From an uncultured Collinsella sp. (lineage in GTDB: Bacteria; Actinomycetota; Coriobacteriia; Coriobacteriales; Coriobacteriaceae): a stretch of DNA of 15,923 nt. Location: positions 1 through 15,923 of the forward strand of contig USHF01000012.1 in NCBI GenBank assembly GCA_900554465.1, in the 5' to 3' direction. Below are positions 1 to 6,525 of the stretch, one piece after another. Each line of letters starts with the position of its first letter. Position 1 is the stretch's first letter. The notes below the pieces were generated by a model. That model was not told the origin of the DNA. It searched no databases and saw nothing but the letters and a program-made list of their open reading frames with translations. The position numbers were made by a program, and so were the translations under genes.

Positions 1-27
1 GGCTACGTTATGGAGGACGGCAAATGA
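1..27 (+). CDS. C-terminal end of an OmpR-type response regulator (partial)
   Basis: Reading from base 1, the frame gives GYVMEDGK and then TGA at 25-27. An aromatic Gly-Tyr-Val-Met-Glu ending is typical of the last beta hairpin of the winged-helix DNA-binding domain in OmpR/PhoB response regulators. Its stop overlaps the kinase start as ATGA, the usual arrangement for a translationally coupled two-component operon. Only nine codons are visible, so the assignment leans on the partner gene. It is the likely phosphoacceptor of the adjacent kinase. Confidence 0.6.
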   Translation, partial: GYVMEDGK

Positions 28-1172
28 AGCGGCTGTCGCTGCAGTGGCGCATCACGTTGATGACGGCACTGCTGATATGTTCAACCTGCGTACTTATGAA
101 TTGCCTGGTTGGCTACTCCGGCATGCGCTACATGGACTCGATCGGCAATGAACTATCGGCGCACAGCAAGGTGGAGACGGCCTCGCCCAGCTCATTTGAC
201 CCGACAAACAAAGAGCTCGACGACGCGCTGACCATCGTCGTGAACGACGCCCAAGAATCGTTTGGCGCGACGAGCTGGTATATAACTGCGGCGGTGACGC
301 TGCTCGGCGGCGTGCTGGCCTACTTTGTGAGCGGACATGCGCTGCGGCCGTTGCGCTTCTTTGCGACGCAAGTCGAGAGCGTGCGGCCCGACAACCTCGC
401 CGACACAAAAATCAGCGAGGACGTGCCCTCTGAACTCAGGCGCTGCAGCGCGTCGTTTAACGACATGATTACCCGCCTTGACGAGGGATTTTCCGCACAA
501 AGACAGTTTACGGGCAATGCGGCGCACGAACTGCGCACGCCGCTTGCGCTCATGCAGGCCCAGGTTGAGCTGTTTTGCGCCGAGCACCCCGACGTCGACG
601 CCGATACAGCGAGCCTGCTCGGGCTGCTGCAGGAGCAGACCGAGCGAATGACGCACATGACAAAGACCCTGCTCGAGATGAGCGAGCTGCGCAGTGTCCC
701 TTGCAACGATGTGATTGACCTAGCGCCGATGATCGAAGAAGTGCTCACGGACCTGGCACCCCTTGCCGAGCAAAAAGACATCACGCTTACAAGTGAGGGC
801 GACGCGCAAACGATCGGCAGCGACACGCTGATCTATCGGTTGCTGTTCAACTTGACCGAAAACGCCATACGCTATAGCGCGCCCAACTCGACCGTGCAAA
901 TCAACGCCTGCGCCGAAGGCGACCGCGTGCTGCTACGCGTGCGCGACCAGGGACCGGGCATTCCCGAGCAATACCAGACGAGCATCTTTCAGCCCTTCTT
1001 TCGCGTCGACAAATCGCGCAGCAGGGCATATGGCGGCGTGGGGCTGGGGCTTGCACTGGTCTGGGAGATTGCCGCACTCCACGGCGGCTCCATCGAGGTC
1101 GAAGAGAGCTCGGAGCGCGGAACGACCATGCTCGTGACTCTTCCCACTCGCGCACTCGGCTCATTAAAATAA
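24..1172 (+). CDS. Membrane sensor histidine kinase
   Basis: This is a 382-residue two-component sensor kinase. TM1 lies at about residues 10-32, followed by a short external segment of about 50 residues. TM2 (about 85-104) leads into a HAMP linker around 105-155. The HisKA dimerisation helix holds the phosphoacceptor His168 in AAHELRTPL. The HATPase domain shows an N box (LLFNLTENAIRYS, about 273-285), a G1 box (DQGPGIP, 308-314), an F box (IFQPFF) and a G2 box (GGVGLGL, 337-343). All catalytic boxes are intact. GGAGG at 12-16, inside the end of the upstream regulator gene, serves as the ribosome site and supports ATG 24. The small sensor loop gives no hint of the ligand. The domain order resembles the QseC/BasS/CutS group. 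It phosphorylates the regulator that ends at base 27. Confidence 0.93.
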   Translation: MKRLSLQWRITLMTALLICSTCVLMNCLVGYSGMRYMDSIGNELSAHSKVETASPSSFDPTNKELDDALTIVVNDAQESFGATSWYITAAVTLLGGVLAYFVSGHALRPLRFFATQVESVRPDNLADTKISEDVPSELRRCSASFNDMITRLDEGFSAQRQFTGNAAHELRTPLALMQAQVELFCAEHPDVDADTASLLGLLQEQTERMTHMTKTLLEMSELRSVPCNDVIDLAPMIEEVLTDLAPLAEQKDITLTSEGDAQTIGSDTLIYRLLFNLTENAIRYSAPNSTVQINACAEGDRVLLRVRDQGPGIPEQYQTSIFQPFFRVDKSRSRAYGGVGLGLALVWEIAALHGGSIEVEESSERGTTMLVTLPTRALGSLK

Positions 1173-1176
1173 CGAA

Positions 1177-1208
1177 CGGGATGGCACGCCGCGTGGCGTA
1201 CCATCCCG
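1177..1208. terminator. Hairpin between convergent kinase and guaA genes
   Basis: The arms are CGGGATGGCACGCC (1177-1190) and GGCGTACCATCCCG (1195-1208), pairing over 14 positions with one mismatch around a GCGT loop. On the minus strand it is followed by a T-rich stretch (TTCGTTATTTTAA), so it fits a terminator for guaA. On the plus strand the T-run is missing. It may act in both directions. Confidence 0.6.
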
Positions 1209-1222
1209 CACATAATATCGAG

Positions 1223-1255
1223 GATGTGACAAAGGGACTGTCCCTTTGTCACATC
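1223..1255. repeat. Perfect 15-bp hairpin palindrome
   Basis: The arm GATGTGACAAAGGGA (1223-1237) is followed by CTG and then by its exact complement (1241-1255). This second hairpin sits 14 bases after the first, in the gap between two converging genes. No T-run follows on either strand, so it is not a textbook rho-independent terminator. It could be a back-up stop, an mRNA-stabilising end structure, or one copy of a dispersed palindromic element. No second copy exists in this window. Confidence 0.6.
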
Positions 1256-1288
1256 TGCTAGTTCTCGTCGCCTACCAGCTGAGTTAGC

Positions 1289-2269
1289 TTACTCCCACTC
1301 GACCGTGCCAACGGGCTTCGGCGTGAGGTCGTAGCAAACGCGGCAAATACCGGGGACCTCGGCGGTCACGCGAGCGGTAATGCGCTTGAGCAGCGCCCAG
1401 TCGAGCTCAGGCACCTCGGCGGTCATGACATCGACGGTGTTGATGCAGCGGATGATACAGGGCCAATCGTAGGCGCGCTTGCCCTCGCGCACGCCGGTGG
1501 CGCGGAAGTCGGGCACGACGGCAAAATACTGCCAGATGGTCAGACCCGCCTTGTCGATCTCCTCGCGCACGATCGCGTCGGCTTCGCGCAGCGCCTCAAG
1601 ACGGTCGCGGGTGATGGCACCAAGGCAGCGGACGCCCAGGCCGGGACCGGGGAACGGCTGGCGCTCGACCATGTTCTCGGGCAGGCCGAGCTCGCGACCC
1701 ACGACGCGGACCTCGTCCTTGTACAGTAGTTTGACGGGCTCGCAGAGCTCAAACTGCAGATCCTCGGGCAGACCGCCCACGTTGTGGTGAGCCTTCACGC
1801 CGTCTTGGGACTCAAGAATGTCGGGATAGATGGTGCCCTGGGCGAGGAAACTGACCTCGTCGCCAACCTTGCGGGCCTCCTCCTCGAACACGCGGATAAA
1901 CTCGGCACCGATGATCTTGCGCTTGGCCTCGGGCTCCTCGACGTCCACGAGCTTATCCAGGAAGCGATCGGTCGCGTCCACATAGACCAGGTTAGCGTCC
2001 ATCTGGTTCTTGAAGACGTCGATGACCTGTTCGCTCTCACCCTTGCGCATCAGGCCGTGGTTCACATGCACGCAAATGAGCTGCTTGCCGATGGCCTTGA
2101 TGAGCAGGGCCGCGACAACCGAACTGTCGACGCCGCCGGAAAGAGCCAGCAGGACCTTCTTGTCGCCGATCTGCTCGCGGATTGCAGCGACCTGCTCATC
2201 GATGAACACCTGGGCAAGTTCGGGAGTGGTGATACGCACCATGTCGTCGGGACGCTTGTTGGGATCCAT
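1289..2269 (-). CDS. guaA: GMP synthase, ATP pyrophosphatase subunit without glutaminase domain
   Basis: The enzyme adenylates XMP and replaces the adenylyl group with ammonia to give GMP, the last step of guanine nucleotide synthesis. At 326 residues it covers only the ATP-PPase domain (P-loop SGGVDSS at 44-50, QGTIYPDILES at 144-154) and the dimerisation domain (RQPFPGPGLGVRCLG at about 203-217, ending KPVGTVEWE). Usual bacterial GuaA has about 510-525 residues with an N-terminal class I glutamine amidotransferase. No such domain lies upstream: the ATG at 2269 has a strong AAGGAG site directly before it, and the next 300 bases hold no minus-strand coding frame. The protein must use free ammonia or a separately encoded glutaminase, as in archaeal split GMP synthases. 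Family assignment is firm; the split state is seen directly. Confidence 0.95.
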   Translation of the reverse strand: MDPNKRPDDMVRITTPELAQVFIDEQVAAIREQIGDKKVLLALSGGVDSSVVAALLIKAIGKQLICVHVNHGLMRKGESEQVIDVFKNQMDANLVYVDATDRFLDKLVDVEEPEAKRKIIGAEFIRVFEEEARKVGDEVSFLAQGTIYPDILESQDGVKAHHNVGGLPEDLQFELCEPVKLLYKDEVRVVGRELGLPENMVERQPFPGPGLGVRCLGAITRDRLEALREADAIVREEIDKAGLTIWQYFAVVPDFRATGVREGKRAYDWPCIIRCINTVDVMTAEVPELDWALLKRITARVTAEVPGICRVCYDLTPKPVGTVEWE

Positions 2270-2335
2270 GCAGAGCTCCTTCTCGGTTCGATGGAAATGC
2301 GCCGCGCGTATGCAGACGCACCGTCATATGACCTC

Positions 2336-2341
2336 ATTATA
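2336..2341 (-). promoter_or_regulatory. guaA promoter -10 box
   Basis: The minus strand reads TATAAT here, a perfect -10. The -35 at the expected distance is weak (TGGGAA, 3 of 6). The implied leader is about 60 bases and carries the AAGGAG site. It is too short to hold a purine riboswitch, and none was recognised. Confidence 0.5.
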
Positions 2342-2408
2342 TGCAGAACGAGATACGTTTCCCATCGCTGCGACAGAGCTTTTTGCAGGGGCGGCAGTTT
2401 TTCTATAT

Positions 2409-2443
2409 CCCAAGGTCAGCTAGACTTCGGTAGCCACCTTGGG
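2409..2443. other. Hairpin-forming inverted repeat in guaA/luxR spacer
   Basis: The arms CCCAAGGT (2409-2416) and ACCTTGGG (2436-2443) pair perfectly. A further inner GCTA/TAGC pairing closes a loop containing CTTCGG. No T-run follows on either strand, so a terminator is unlikely. It lies between divergent promoters and could be an operator or a leader structure for the LuxR-type gene. Confidence 0.35.
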
Positions 2444-2566
2444 AGCATCGCCAATAGACTCTTCCTTTATACGTTCGGCACAATCGTAGGCGATACCCAC
2501 AAATTCCAGTCCCGAGCAACAAGAGTACAATTGCTGCTAGTGTTGCCAGCTGTTGGGAGATGGAAG

Positions 2567-3571
2567 ATGGACTGCGATGGCTACCCATGCGTTCCCATGC
2601 CGTTGATGTGCACCGCCTTTGTGCCGGGGCAGATTGACGCTGCGGTTGCAGGCATTTCCGACCCCGATTCACGCGCCATCGCCACGGCAGAAGCGCTGTA
2701 CTTTCGCGGACAGGCCGCACTCGCCGCCAAGACGGCGCACCCCTATCTTGACGTCACCGATCCCGCGCTGCGCTATTCCGCATGCTTTATCTGCGGATAC
2801 GCCAGTCTGTCGCTCAACCGTATCGCCGACGCCCGCCGGTGCCTTGCGGGCATCCTCGATACGCCGGCCGACGAGGAATCGCCCGCCGTCCACGCCACGC
2901 ATATCCTGTTCGCCTCGGCCGCGAGCGTCCTGCTGCACTTGCCTTCCCCGTATTCTGCCGAAGAGTTTTATCCACTTGCGGCGCACCTACCCGAAGGCCT
3001 GCGACTGTTCGCCAGCTACGTGATGGCGCACGCCTTGTATCTGCGCGGCGAATACGGCCGCAGCCTGGGCATGGCGGAAAACGCCCTAATTATGAAACAG
3101 GGAAGCTATCCCATCTCTGAACTGTTCCTGCACCTGGCAGCTTCCATGGCATGCATGAGCCTCAAGGACATCGACGCCGCAAAAGCGCATTTTGGAGCCG
3201 CTTGGGACATTGCGCGCCCCGACGGCCTTATCGAGCTCATTGGCGAGCACCACGGCCTTTTGCAGGGGCTCATCGAGGCATGCCTAAAAACGCAATACCC
3301 TGACGACTTCGCACGCATCATCGAGATCACGTACCGCTTCAGCTACGGCTGGCGGCGCATCCACAACCCCGATTCGGGCGAGGACGTTGCCGACGATTTA
3401 ACGACCACAGAGTTCACCATGGCCATGCTCGCCTGCCGCGGATGGACCAACGCTGAAATCGCACGCCATATGGGAGTATCGCCGGGCACCGTCAAAAACC
3501 GCCTATCCGGCGTATACGCAAAGCTTGGCATCGGCACACGCGCCGAGCTGGTCGCGCACATGTTGCGTTAG
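2567..3571 (+). CDS. LuxR-type transcriptional regulator with helical-repeat body
   Basis: The C-terminal 57 residues (about 278-334) form a GerE/LuxR helix-turn-helix with the motif TNAEIARHMGVSPGTVKNRL and a following dimerisation helix. The first 270 residues are Ala/Leu-rich amphipathic helices with TPR-like spacing, as in the effector part of MalT-like regulators. No receiver domain and no STAND ATPase P-loop is present. The open frame runs much further upstream (from 1784), but that part is antisense to guaA. I place the start at ATG 2567, which has GGGAG seven bases upstream, giving 334 residues. A possible -10 (TACAAT, 2526-2531) lies 35 bases before the start, with no good -35. No target gene is adjacent on its strand, so the regulon is unknown. 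Confidence 0.8.
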   Translation: MDCDGYPCVPMPLMCTAFVPGQIDAAVAGISDPDSRAIATAEALYFRGQAALAAKTAHPYLDVTDPALRYSACFICGYASLSLNRIADARRCLAGILDTPADEESPAVHATHILFASAASVLLHLPSPYSAEEFYPLAAHLPEGLRLFASYVMAHALYLRGEYGRSLGMAENALIMKQGSYPISELFLHLAASMACMSLKDIDAAKAHFGAAWDIARPDGLIELIGEHHGLLQGLIEACLKTQYPDDFARIIEITYRFSYGWRRIHNPDSGEDVADDLTTTEFTMAMLACRGWTNAEIARHMGVSPGTVKNRLSGVYAKLGIGTRAELVAHMLR

Positions 3572-3630
3572 CGACCGGGCTGCCAAGCGCATCGAACGCG
3601 TTCCGGAACCCGGCACTTCGCTCGCCTTAA

Positions 3631-3819
3631 TTGGACATTTTGGCCCTTGAACGGCACTACCGCCACGGGGCACCTTCTCGCAAAGACAGCAACGTCCCCC
3701 TTACGGCAGCCGCTGCAGCACTCGCCGCGGCAGGCTCCGGCCTCGTCGCCTACAGCGCCCGCCGCACGGCGGTCGAAAAAGACACCGCCAATGAGGACAA
3801 TTCGGATAGGACTCGCTAG
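3631..3819 (+). pseudogene. Possible relic of an LPXTG-type cell-wall sorting signal
   Basis: The frame ending at 3819 encodes PLTAAAAALAAAGSGLVAY, then SARR and a polar tail. This is a hydrophobic span followed by arginines, like the end of a sortase substrate. The expected LPXTG-like motif is not in this frame. In the adjacent frame just upstream, 3671-3700 reads HLLAKTATSP, which resembles a decayed LxKTG signal. The two frames join if one C has been lost from the C-run at 3696-3700. No signal peptide or extracellular domain remains and the apparent TTG start has no ribosome site. I therefore read this as a degraded gene end. A small hypothetical membrane protein of 62 residues is the alternative. 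Confidence 0.35.
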
Positions 3820-3870
3820 CTCCTAGTTACTTTTGTGAGAGACGTCGACTCGGCTCATTGAACATCAAAA

Positions 3871-3902
3871 TGGGCTGGTTCTGGATACCCAGAGCCAGCC
3901 CA
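3871..3902 (-). terminator. Rho-independent terminator of the XRE/membrane-protein operon
   Basis: The arms TGGGCTGGTTCTGG (3871-3884) and CCAGAGCCAGCCCA (3889-3902) pair over 14 positions with one G-U, around a four-base loop. On the minus strand the stem is followed by TTTTGATG. It begins eight bases after the stop codon of the membrane-protein gene. Confidence 0.8.
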
Positions 3903-3909
3903 TTGCACA

Positions 3910-4494
3910 TTAAATGTCGTCTGAGGAGTCGAGTTCTGCCTCGAGCTTGGCACGGCGTCTTTTCGCCGTGAAAAACGTTGCGCACAGGACAGCAAACGTG
4001 GCCGCGAAAATCGTCGCACCGCAGAACACGCCCGTGGCCAGGTTCGCCAACCAAAAGACGCTTTCGAGCGATACGATCTGCGCCTCAGCGACACAGCGCA
4101 TTGCGGCAATAACAAGCGCGAACGCGGCGCCGCTAAGACCGCTGACAAGCAGGAAATATCCAACAGGAAGATGCTCGGTTTGCCCAAAACGATTGGTATC
4201 GACATAGCCCTTCCGCGTTTGCAGTCCTGCGCAAATCAACATCACGAGAACGAGCCACAAATACATGGCTGCCTCGAACGGCGTTGCAAAGCCATGCGGC
4301 ATTTCACTAGCGTCGCTGTGAACCCACGCAACCTGTCGAGCTATAAACTGGTAGAAAAAGATCATCAACATGCCAAACGAAAGCAGCACGAAGCCAATCT
4401 TGTAGATCTTCGCGTTCTCAGCCTCCAGGCGTTCATCCTTTGGGCCGGCATATTCACGCCACTTTTGCACGATTTTCAGATCTTCATATTTCAT
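3910..4494 (-). CDS. Four-helix membrane protein partnered with an XRE regulator (DUF6773-like)
   Basis: The 194-residue protein has a soluble N-terminus (MKYEDLKIVQKWREYAGPKDERLEAENAKIYKIG) and four hydrophobic spans at about 31-52, 75-95, 112-133 and 146-171. It ends in a basic then acidic tail (FTAKRRRAKLEAELDSSDD). There is no signal peptide, so it is probably an inner-membrane protein with both ends in the cytoplasm. The DERxEAExxKIYKIGF stretch before the first helix recalls small DUF6773-type proteins that travel with XRE regulators; that assignment is from memory. TAGGAG ahead of its ATG overlaps the stop codon of the XRE gene nine bases away, so the two are translationally coupled. 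Function unknown; sensing of membrane or antibiotic stress is a guess. Confidence 0.8.
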   Translation of the reverse strand: MKYEDLKIVQKWREYAGPKDERLEAENAKIYKIGFVLLSFGMLMIFFYQFIARQVAWVHSDASEMPHGFATPFEAAMYLWLVLVMLICAGLQTRKGYVDTNRFGQTEHLPVGYFLLVSGLSGAAFALVIAAMRCVAEAQIVSLESVFWLANLATGVFCGATIFAATFAVLCATFFTAKRRRAKLEAELDSSDDI

Positions 4495-4503
4495 AGTGAA
4501 CTC

Positions 4504-4734
4504 CTAAAGAGCATTAGGGTCGGCGTCGGTTTCGTCTTCCCAAAACAAGTCGTTCAACGTAACGCGCAGCGCCTTACAGATTGCCACGCACAAATTGAGC
4601 GTGGGGTTGTAGCCGCCCGCCTCGATAAGGCCGATGGTTTGGCGCGTAACGCCCACGGCTTGGGCTAAGTCAGCTTGCGAAAGGCCAGCCGCCGCGCGTG
4701 CCGCCTTCATGCGTAGGTTCTTTTTGCCCGGCAT
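4504..4734 (-). CDS. Small XRE-family helix-turn-helix repressor
   Basis: The 76-residue protein is almost entirely one Cro/CI-type helix-turn-helix domain: RMKAARAAAGLSQADLAQAV, then GVTRQTIGLIEAGGYNPTL, then a last helix (AICKALRVTLNDLF) and a short acidic tail. I chose ATG 4734 because AAAGGA lies six bases upstream; the longer open frame would run into the promoter. It is the first gene of a two-gene operon with the membrane protein. Its own promoter is framed by an inverted repeat, so autoregulation is likely. It resembles the small YgzD/Cro-like regulators common in Firmicutes and Coriobacteria. Confidence 0.88.
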   Translation of the reverse strand: MPGKKNLRMKAARAAAGLSQADLAQAVGVTRQTIGLIEAGGYNPTLNLCVAICKALRVTLNDLFWEDETDADPNAL

Positions 4735-4774
4735 GGAGTTCCTTTCGTAGTAATGGACGGATATCCGTTGCAAC

Positions 4775-4824
4775 ATGACAGAAATATATTGCATCCTTCA
4801 CAAGATGTCAACTATATCTGTCAT
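4775..4824 (-). promoter_or_regulatory. Promoter of the XRE operon with flanking operator repeat
   Basis: On the minus strand a perfect -35 TTGACA (4806-4811) and a -10 TATATT (4783-4788) are separated by exactly 17 bases. The repeat arms ATGACAGA (4775-4782) and TCTGTCAT (4817-4824) lie just downstream of the -10 and just upstream of the -35, with ATATA/TATAT extending them imperfectly. Repressor dimers at the arms would bracket RNA polymerase. The best candidate ligand is the XRE protein itself. Confidence 0.75.
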
Positions 4825-4884
4825 TATGGAAACCATGTCCGCCATCGCCATGTGGACATAACAATTTCGATTCGCTATTCAAAC

Positions 4885-4921
4885 TTACTCGGACAAAACC
4901 GACTCGGTTTTGTCCGAGTAA
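4885..4921. repeat. 37-bp perfect palindrome upstream of the DUF234 ATPase
   Basis: The arm TTACTCGGACAAAACCGA (4885-4902), a central C, and the exact complement (4904-4921) make an uninterrupted 18-bp inverted repeat. Each half is itself a smaller inverted repeat of the type ACTCGG-six bases-CCGA. It ends about 70 bases before the ATPase start. It could be a double operator or, if transcribed, a very stable hairpin. Confidence 0.9.
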
Positions 4922-4947
4922 ACTCGAGCATAAACTTATTCATGCGA

Positions 4948-4953
4948 TACAAT
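4948..4953 (+). promoter_or_regulatory. Possible -10 box of the DUF234 ATPase gene
   Basis: TACAAT matches the consensus at five of six positions and lies between the palindrome and the second repeat copy. No good -35 precedes it: the expected region directly abuts the palindrome. If used, transcription would start inside or next to the second copy. Confidence 0.35.
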
Positions 4954-4955
4954 TA

Positions 4956-4988
4956 ACTCGGACAAAACCGAGTCGGAAGGAACCGAGT
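4956..4988 (+). repeat. Second copy of the palindrome half-site plus a third half-site
   Basis: ACTCGGACAAAACCGA at 4956-4971 repeats 4887-4902 exactly and is completed here to ACTCGG-six bases-CCGAGT (ending 4974). Another CCGAGT follows at 4983-4988, two bases before the GTG start. The AAGGA ribosome site (4977-4981) lies between them. A protein bound here would block both transcription start and translation start. In RNA, this copy could pair with the right arm of the palindrome. Confidence 0.8.
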
Positions 4989-4990
4989 AA

Positions 4991-6373
4991 GTGGAATTCA
5001 TTGGCAGGGAGCTTGAACTCGCCCGTATTAAGAAAACACTCAATGCGCCCGAGCAGCGCAATGTTCTCATTTACGGAAGGCGTCGCGTCGGCAAAAGTGA
5101 GCTCATCAAGCAGGCGCTAACCGATTTGGCAGACACCACAACGGTCTACTACGAGTGCCGCCAAACCTCCGAGGCAGACAACCTTGAAAGCCTTTCCGCC
5201 CTTGCCGCTGAAGCGCTGGGGTTTCCGCCGCTCGCTTTCACGGGCATCCGCGAACTCATCGAGTTTCTGTTTTTCCAAGCCAAGGACAAGAACATCGTAC
5301 TCATTCTCGACGAATACCCTTACTTGAGAGATGCGGTTAAAGGCTTAGACAGTATCCTTCAGACTTCAATCGACGCCCATAGGGAAGATTCACGCTTAAG
5401 CATCGTTCTGTGCGGATCCTACGTTGAGATCATGAAATCCCTCATCGAGCATGCGAGCCCCCTTTACGGGCGAATTGACCTTACGCTCGAGCTTAAGCCC
5501 ATGGACTACTTTGACGCCGCGAAATTCTATCCCGCATTCTCGCCCGAAGACAAGGTGCGGCTCTACAGTGTTTTTGGCGGCATCCCCTTTTACAATCGCC
5601 TCATCGATCAGTCCCAAAGCGTACGCGACAATATCATCGAGCTCGTCACAGAACCTGGCGCCCGCTTAGAAAGCGAAGTACCGTCCTATCTCAACGCCGA
5701 GATCTCGAAGATGACCAACGCCAACGAAGTTTTCGGGGCTCTCGCACAAGGTTACTCCCGTTGGGGGGACGTGCTGGCACAGTCGCACGTCTCGAGCGGT
5801 CCGGCCATGGCAGACGTACTCGACAAGCTCATGTCGCTCGAAATCGTCCAAAAGCGTGCACCCATCAACGACCCTACGAATAAGCGCAAGTCTGGCTACT
5901 TTGTGGTGGACCCACTTTCGCTCTTTTACTATCGCTACGTCTTCCGCAATGCCTCTGCGCGTCAGCTGCTCGACCCGGAAGTCTTCTATGATCGTCACGT
6001 CTCCCAAGACTTCGAGGAAAACTACACTCCACATATGTTCGAGGAGATCTGCCGTCAATACCTCGTGCGGCAAAATAGGACTGGCAAGATCGAACCGGCT
6101 TTCGATGCCATAGGCAAGTACTGGTACGACGATCCCGCAAACAAAACGAGCGGCGAATTCGATGTGGTAACGCAAGACCCCGAGGGCTACGCATTCTACG
6201 AAGCAAAGTTCCGCAAATCCCCCGTCACGCAAAAAATGGTCGACGAGGAAATCACCCAAGTCGAGGCAACGGGGCTCAAGTGCCATCGCTACGGATTCTT
6301 CTCCCGTTCGGGCTTCGAAGCTGACGAAAGCGATCGAACCGTCTTCATCGACCTGCCGCAGATGTTTGAATAG
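4991..6373 (+). CDS. Archaeal-type AAA ATPase with DUF234 nuclease-like C-terminus
   Basis: The 460-residue protein belongs to the COG1672 group of P-loop ATPases. It opens with FIGRELEL, followed by Walker A GRRRVGKS (29-36), Walker B VLILDEYPYL (103-112) and a sensor strand LCGSY (140-144). A winged-helix stretch follows at about 240-315. The C-terminal DUF234 part (about 350-440) carries EFD (389-391), then FYEAKF (402-407), which fits the D...(D/E)xK core of PD-(D/E)XK nucleases. All core residues are intact. The start is GTG 4991 with AAGGA upstream. Such genes are typically solitary and patchily distributed; their function is not settled, with DNA processing, defence or mobility all proposed. 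The gene is less GC-rich than the topoisomerase operon after it, consistent with acquisition. Confidence 0.88.
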   Translation: MEFIGRELELARIKKTLNAPEQRNVLIYGRRRVGKSELIKQALTDLADTTTVYYECRQTSEADNLESLSALAAEALGFPPLAFTGIRELIEFLFFQAKDKNIVLILDEYPYLRDAVKGLDSILQTSIDAHREDSRLSIVLCGSYVEIMKSLIEHASPLYGRIDLTLELKPMDYFDAAKFYPAFSPEDKVRLYSVFGGIPFYNRLIDQSQSVRDNIIELVTEPGARLESEVPSYLNAEISKMTNANEVFGALAQGYSRWGDVLAQSHVSSGPAMADVLDKLMSLEIVQKRAPINDPTNKRKSGYFVVDPLSLFYYRYVFRNASARQLLDPEVFYDRHVSQDFEENYTPHMFEEICRQYLVRQNRTGKIEPAFDAIGKYWYDDPANKTSGEFDVVTQDPEGYAFYEAKFRKSPVTQKMVDEEITQVEATGLKCHRYGFFSRSGFEADESDRTVFIDLPQMFE

Positions 6374-6411
6374 GACAGACCCCACCCGCATCCCAAGCAT
6401 CCATTATCTAA

Positions 6412-6427
6412 TCGAACGATTGTTCGA
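6412..6427. promoter_or_regulatory. LexA/SOS box upstream of parE
   Basis: The site TCGAAC-GATT-GTTCGA is a perfect 16-base palindrome around a four-base spacer, and flanking A and T extend it to 18. It equals the mycobacterial/actinobacterial SOS box TCGAAC(N4)GTTCGA and contains the Gram-positive core CGAAC(N4)GTTCG. It lies 99 bases before the parE start, in the only sizeable gap upstream of the operon. A plausible -10 (TATGCT, 6466-6471) is 38 bases downstream, with no clear -35. LexA binding is inferred. Confidence 0.65.
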
Positions 6428-6525
6428 TGGATTTCGTGTTGGGTGGAATCGTCTGTGGGCTGGGCTATGCTACCTTGACTATCTATATGACTTAAACGCA
6501 GCAAAGGAGCACCGAGAGAGCGAGT

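Noticed and set aside
2270..2335. Purine riboswitch in the guaA leader
   Set aside because: The leader from the TATAAT box is only about 60 bases and no three-way junction could be drawn.
1784..2566. N-terminal extension of the LuxR-type gene
   Set aside because: It is antisense to guaA and lacks a ribosome site; the extension mirrors guaA codons. ATG 2567 has a good ribosome site.
3593..3603. Possible second LexA-like site (CGAACGCGTTC)
   Set aside because: The spacer between CGAAC and GTTC is only two bases, not four, and it lies after the LuxR gene rather than ahead of a gene.
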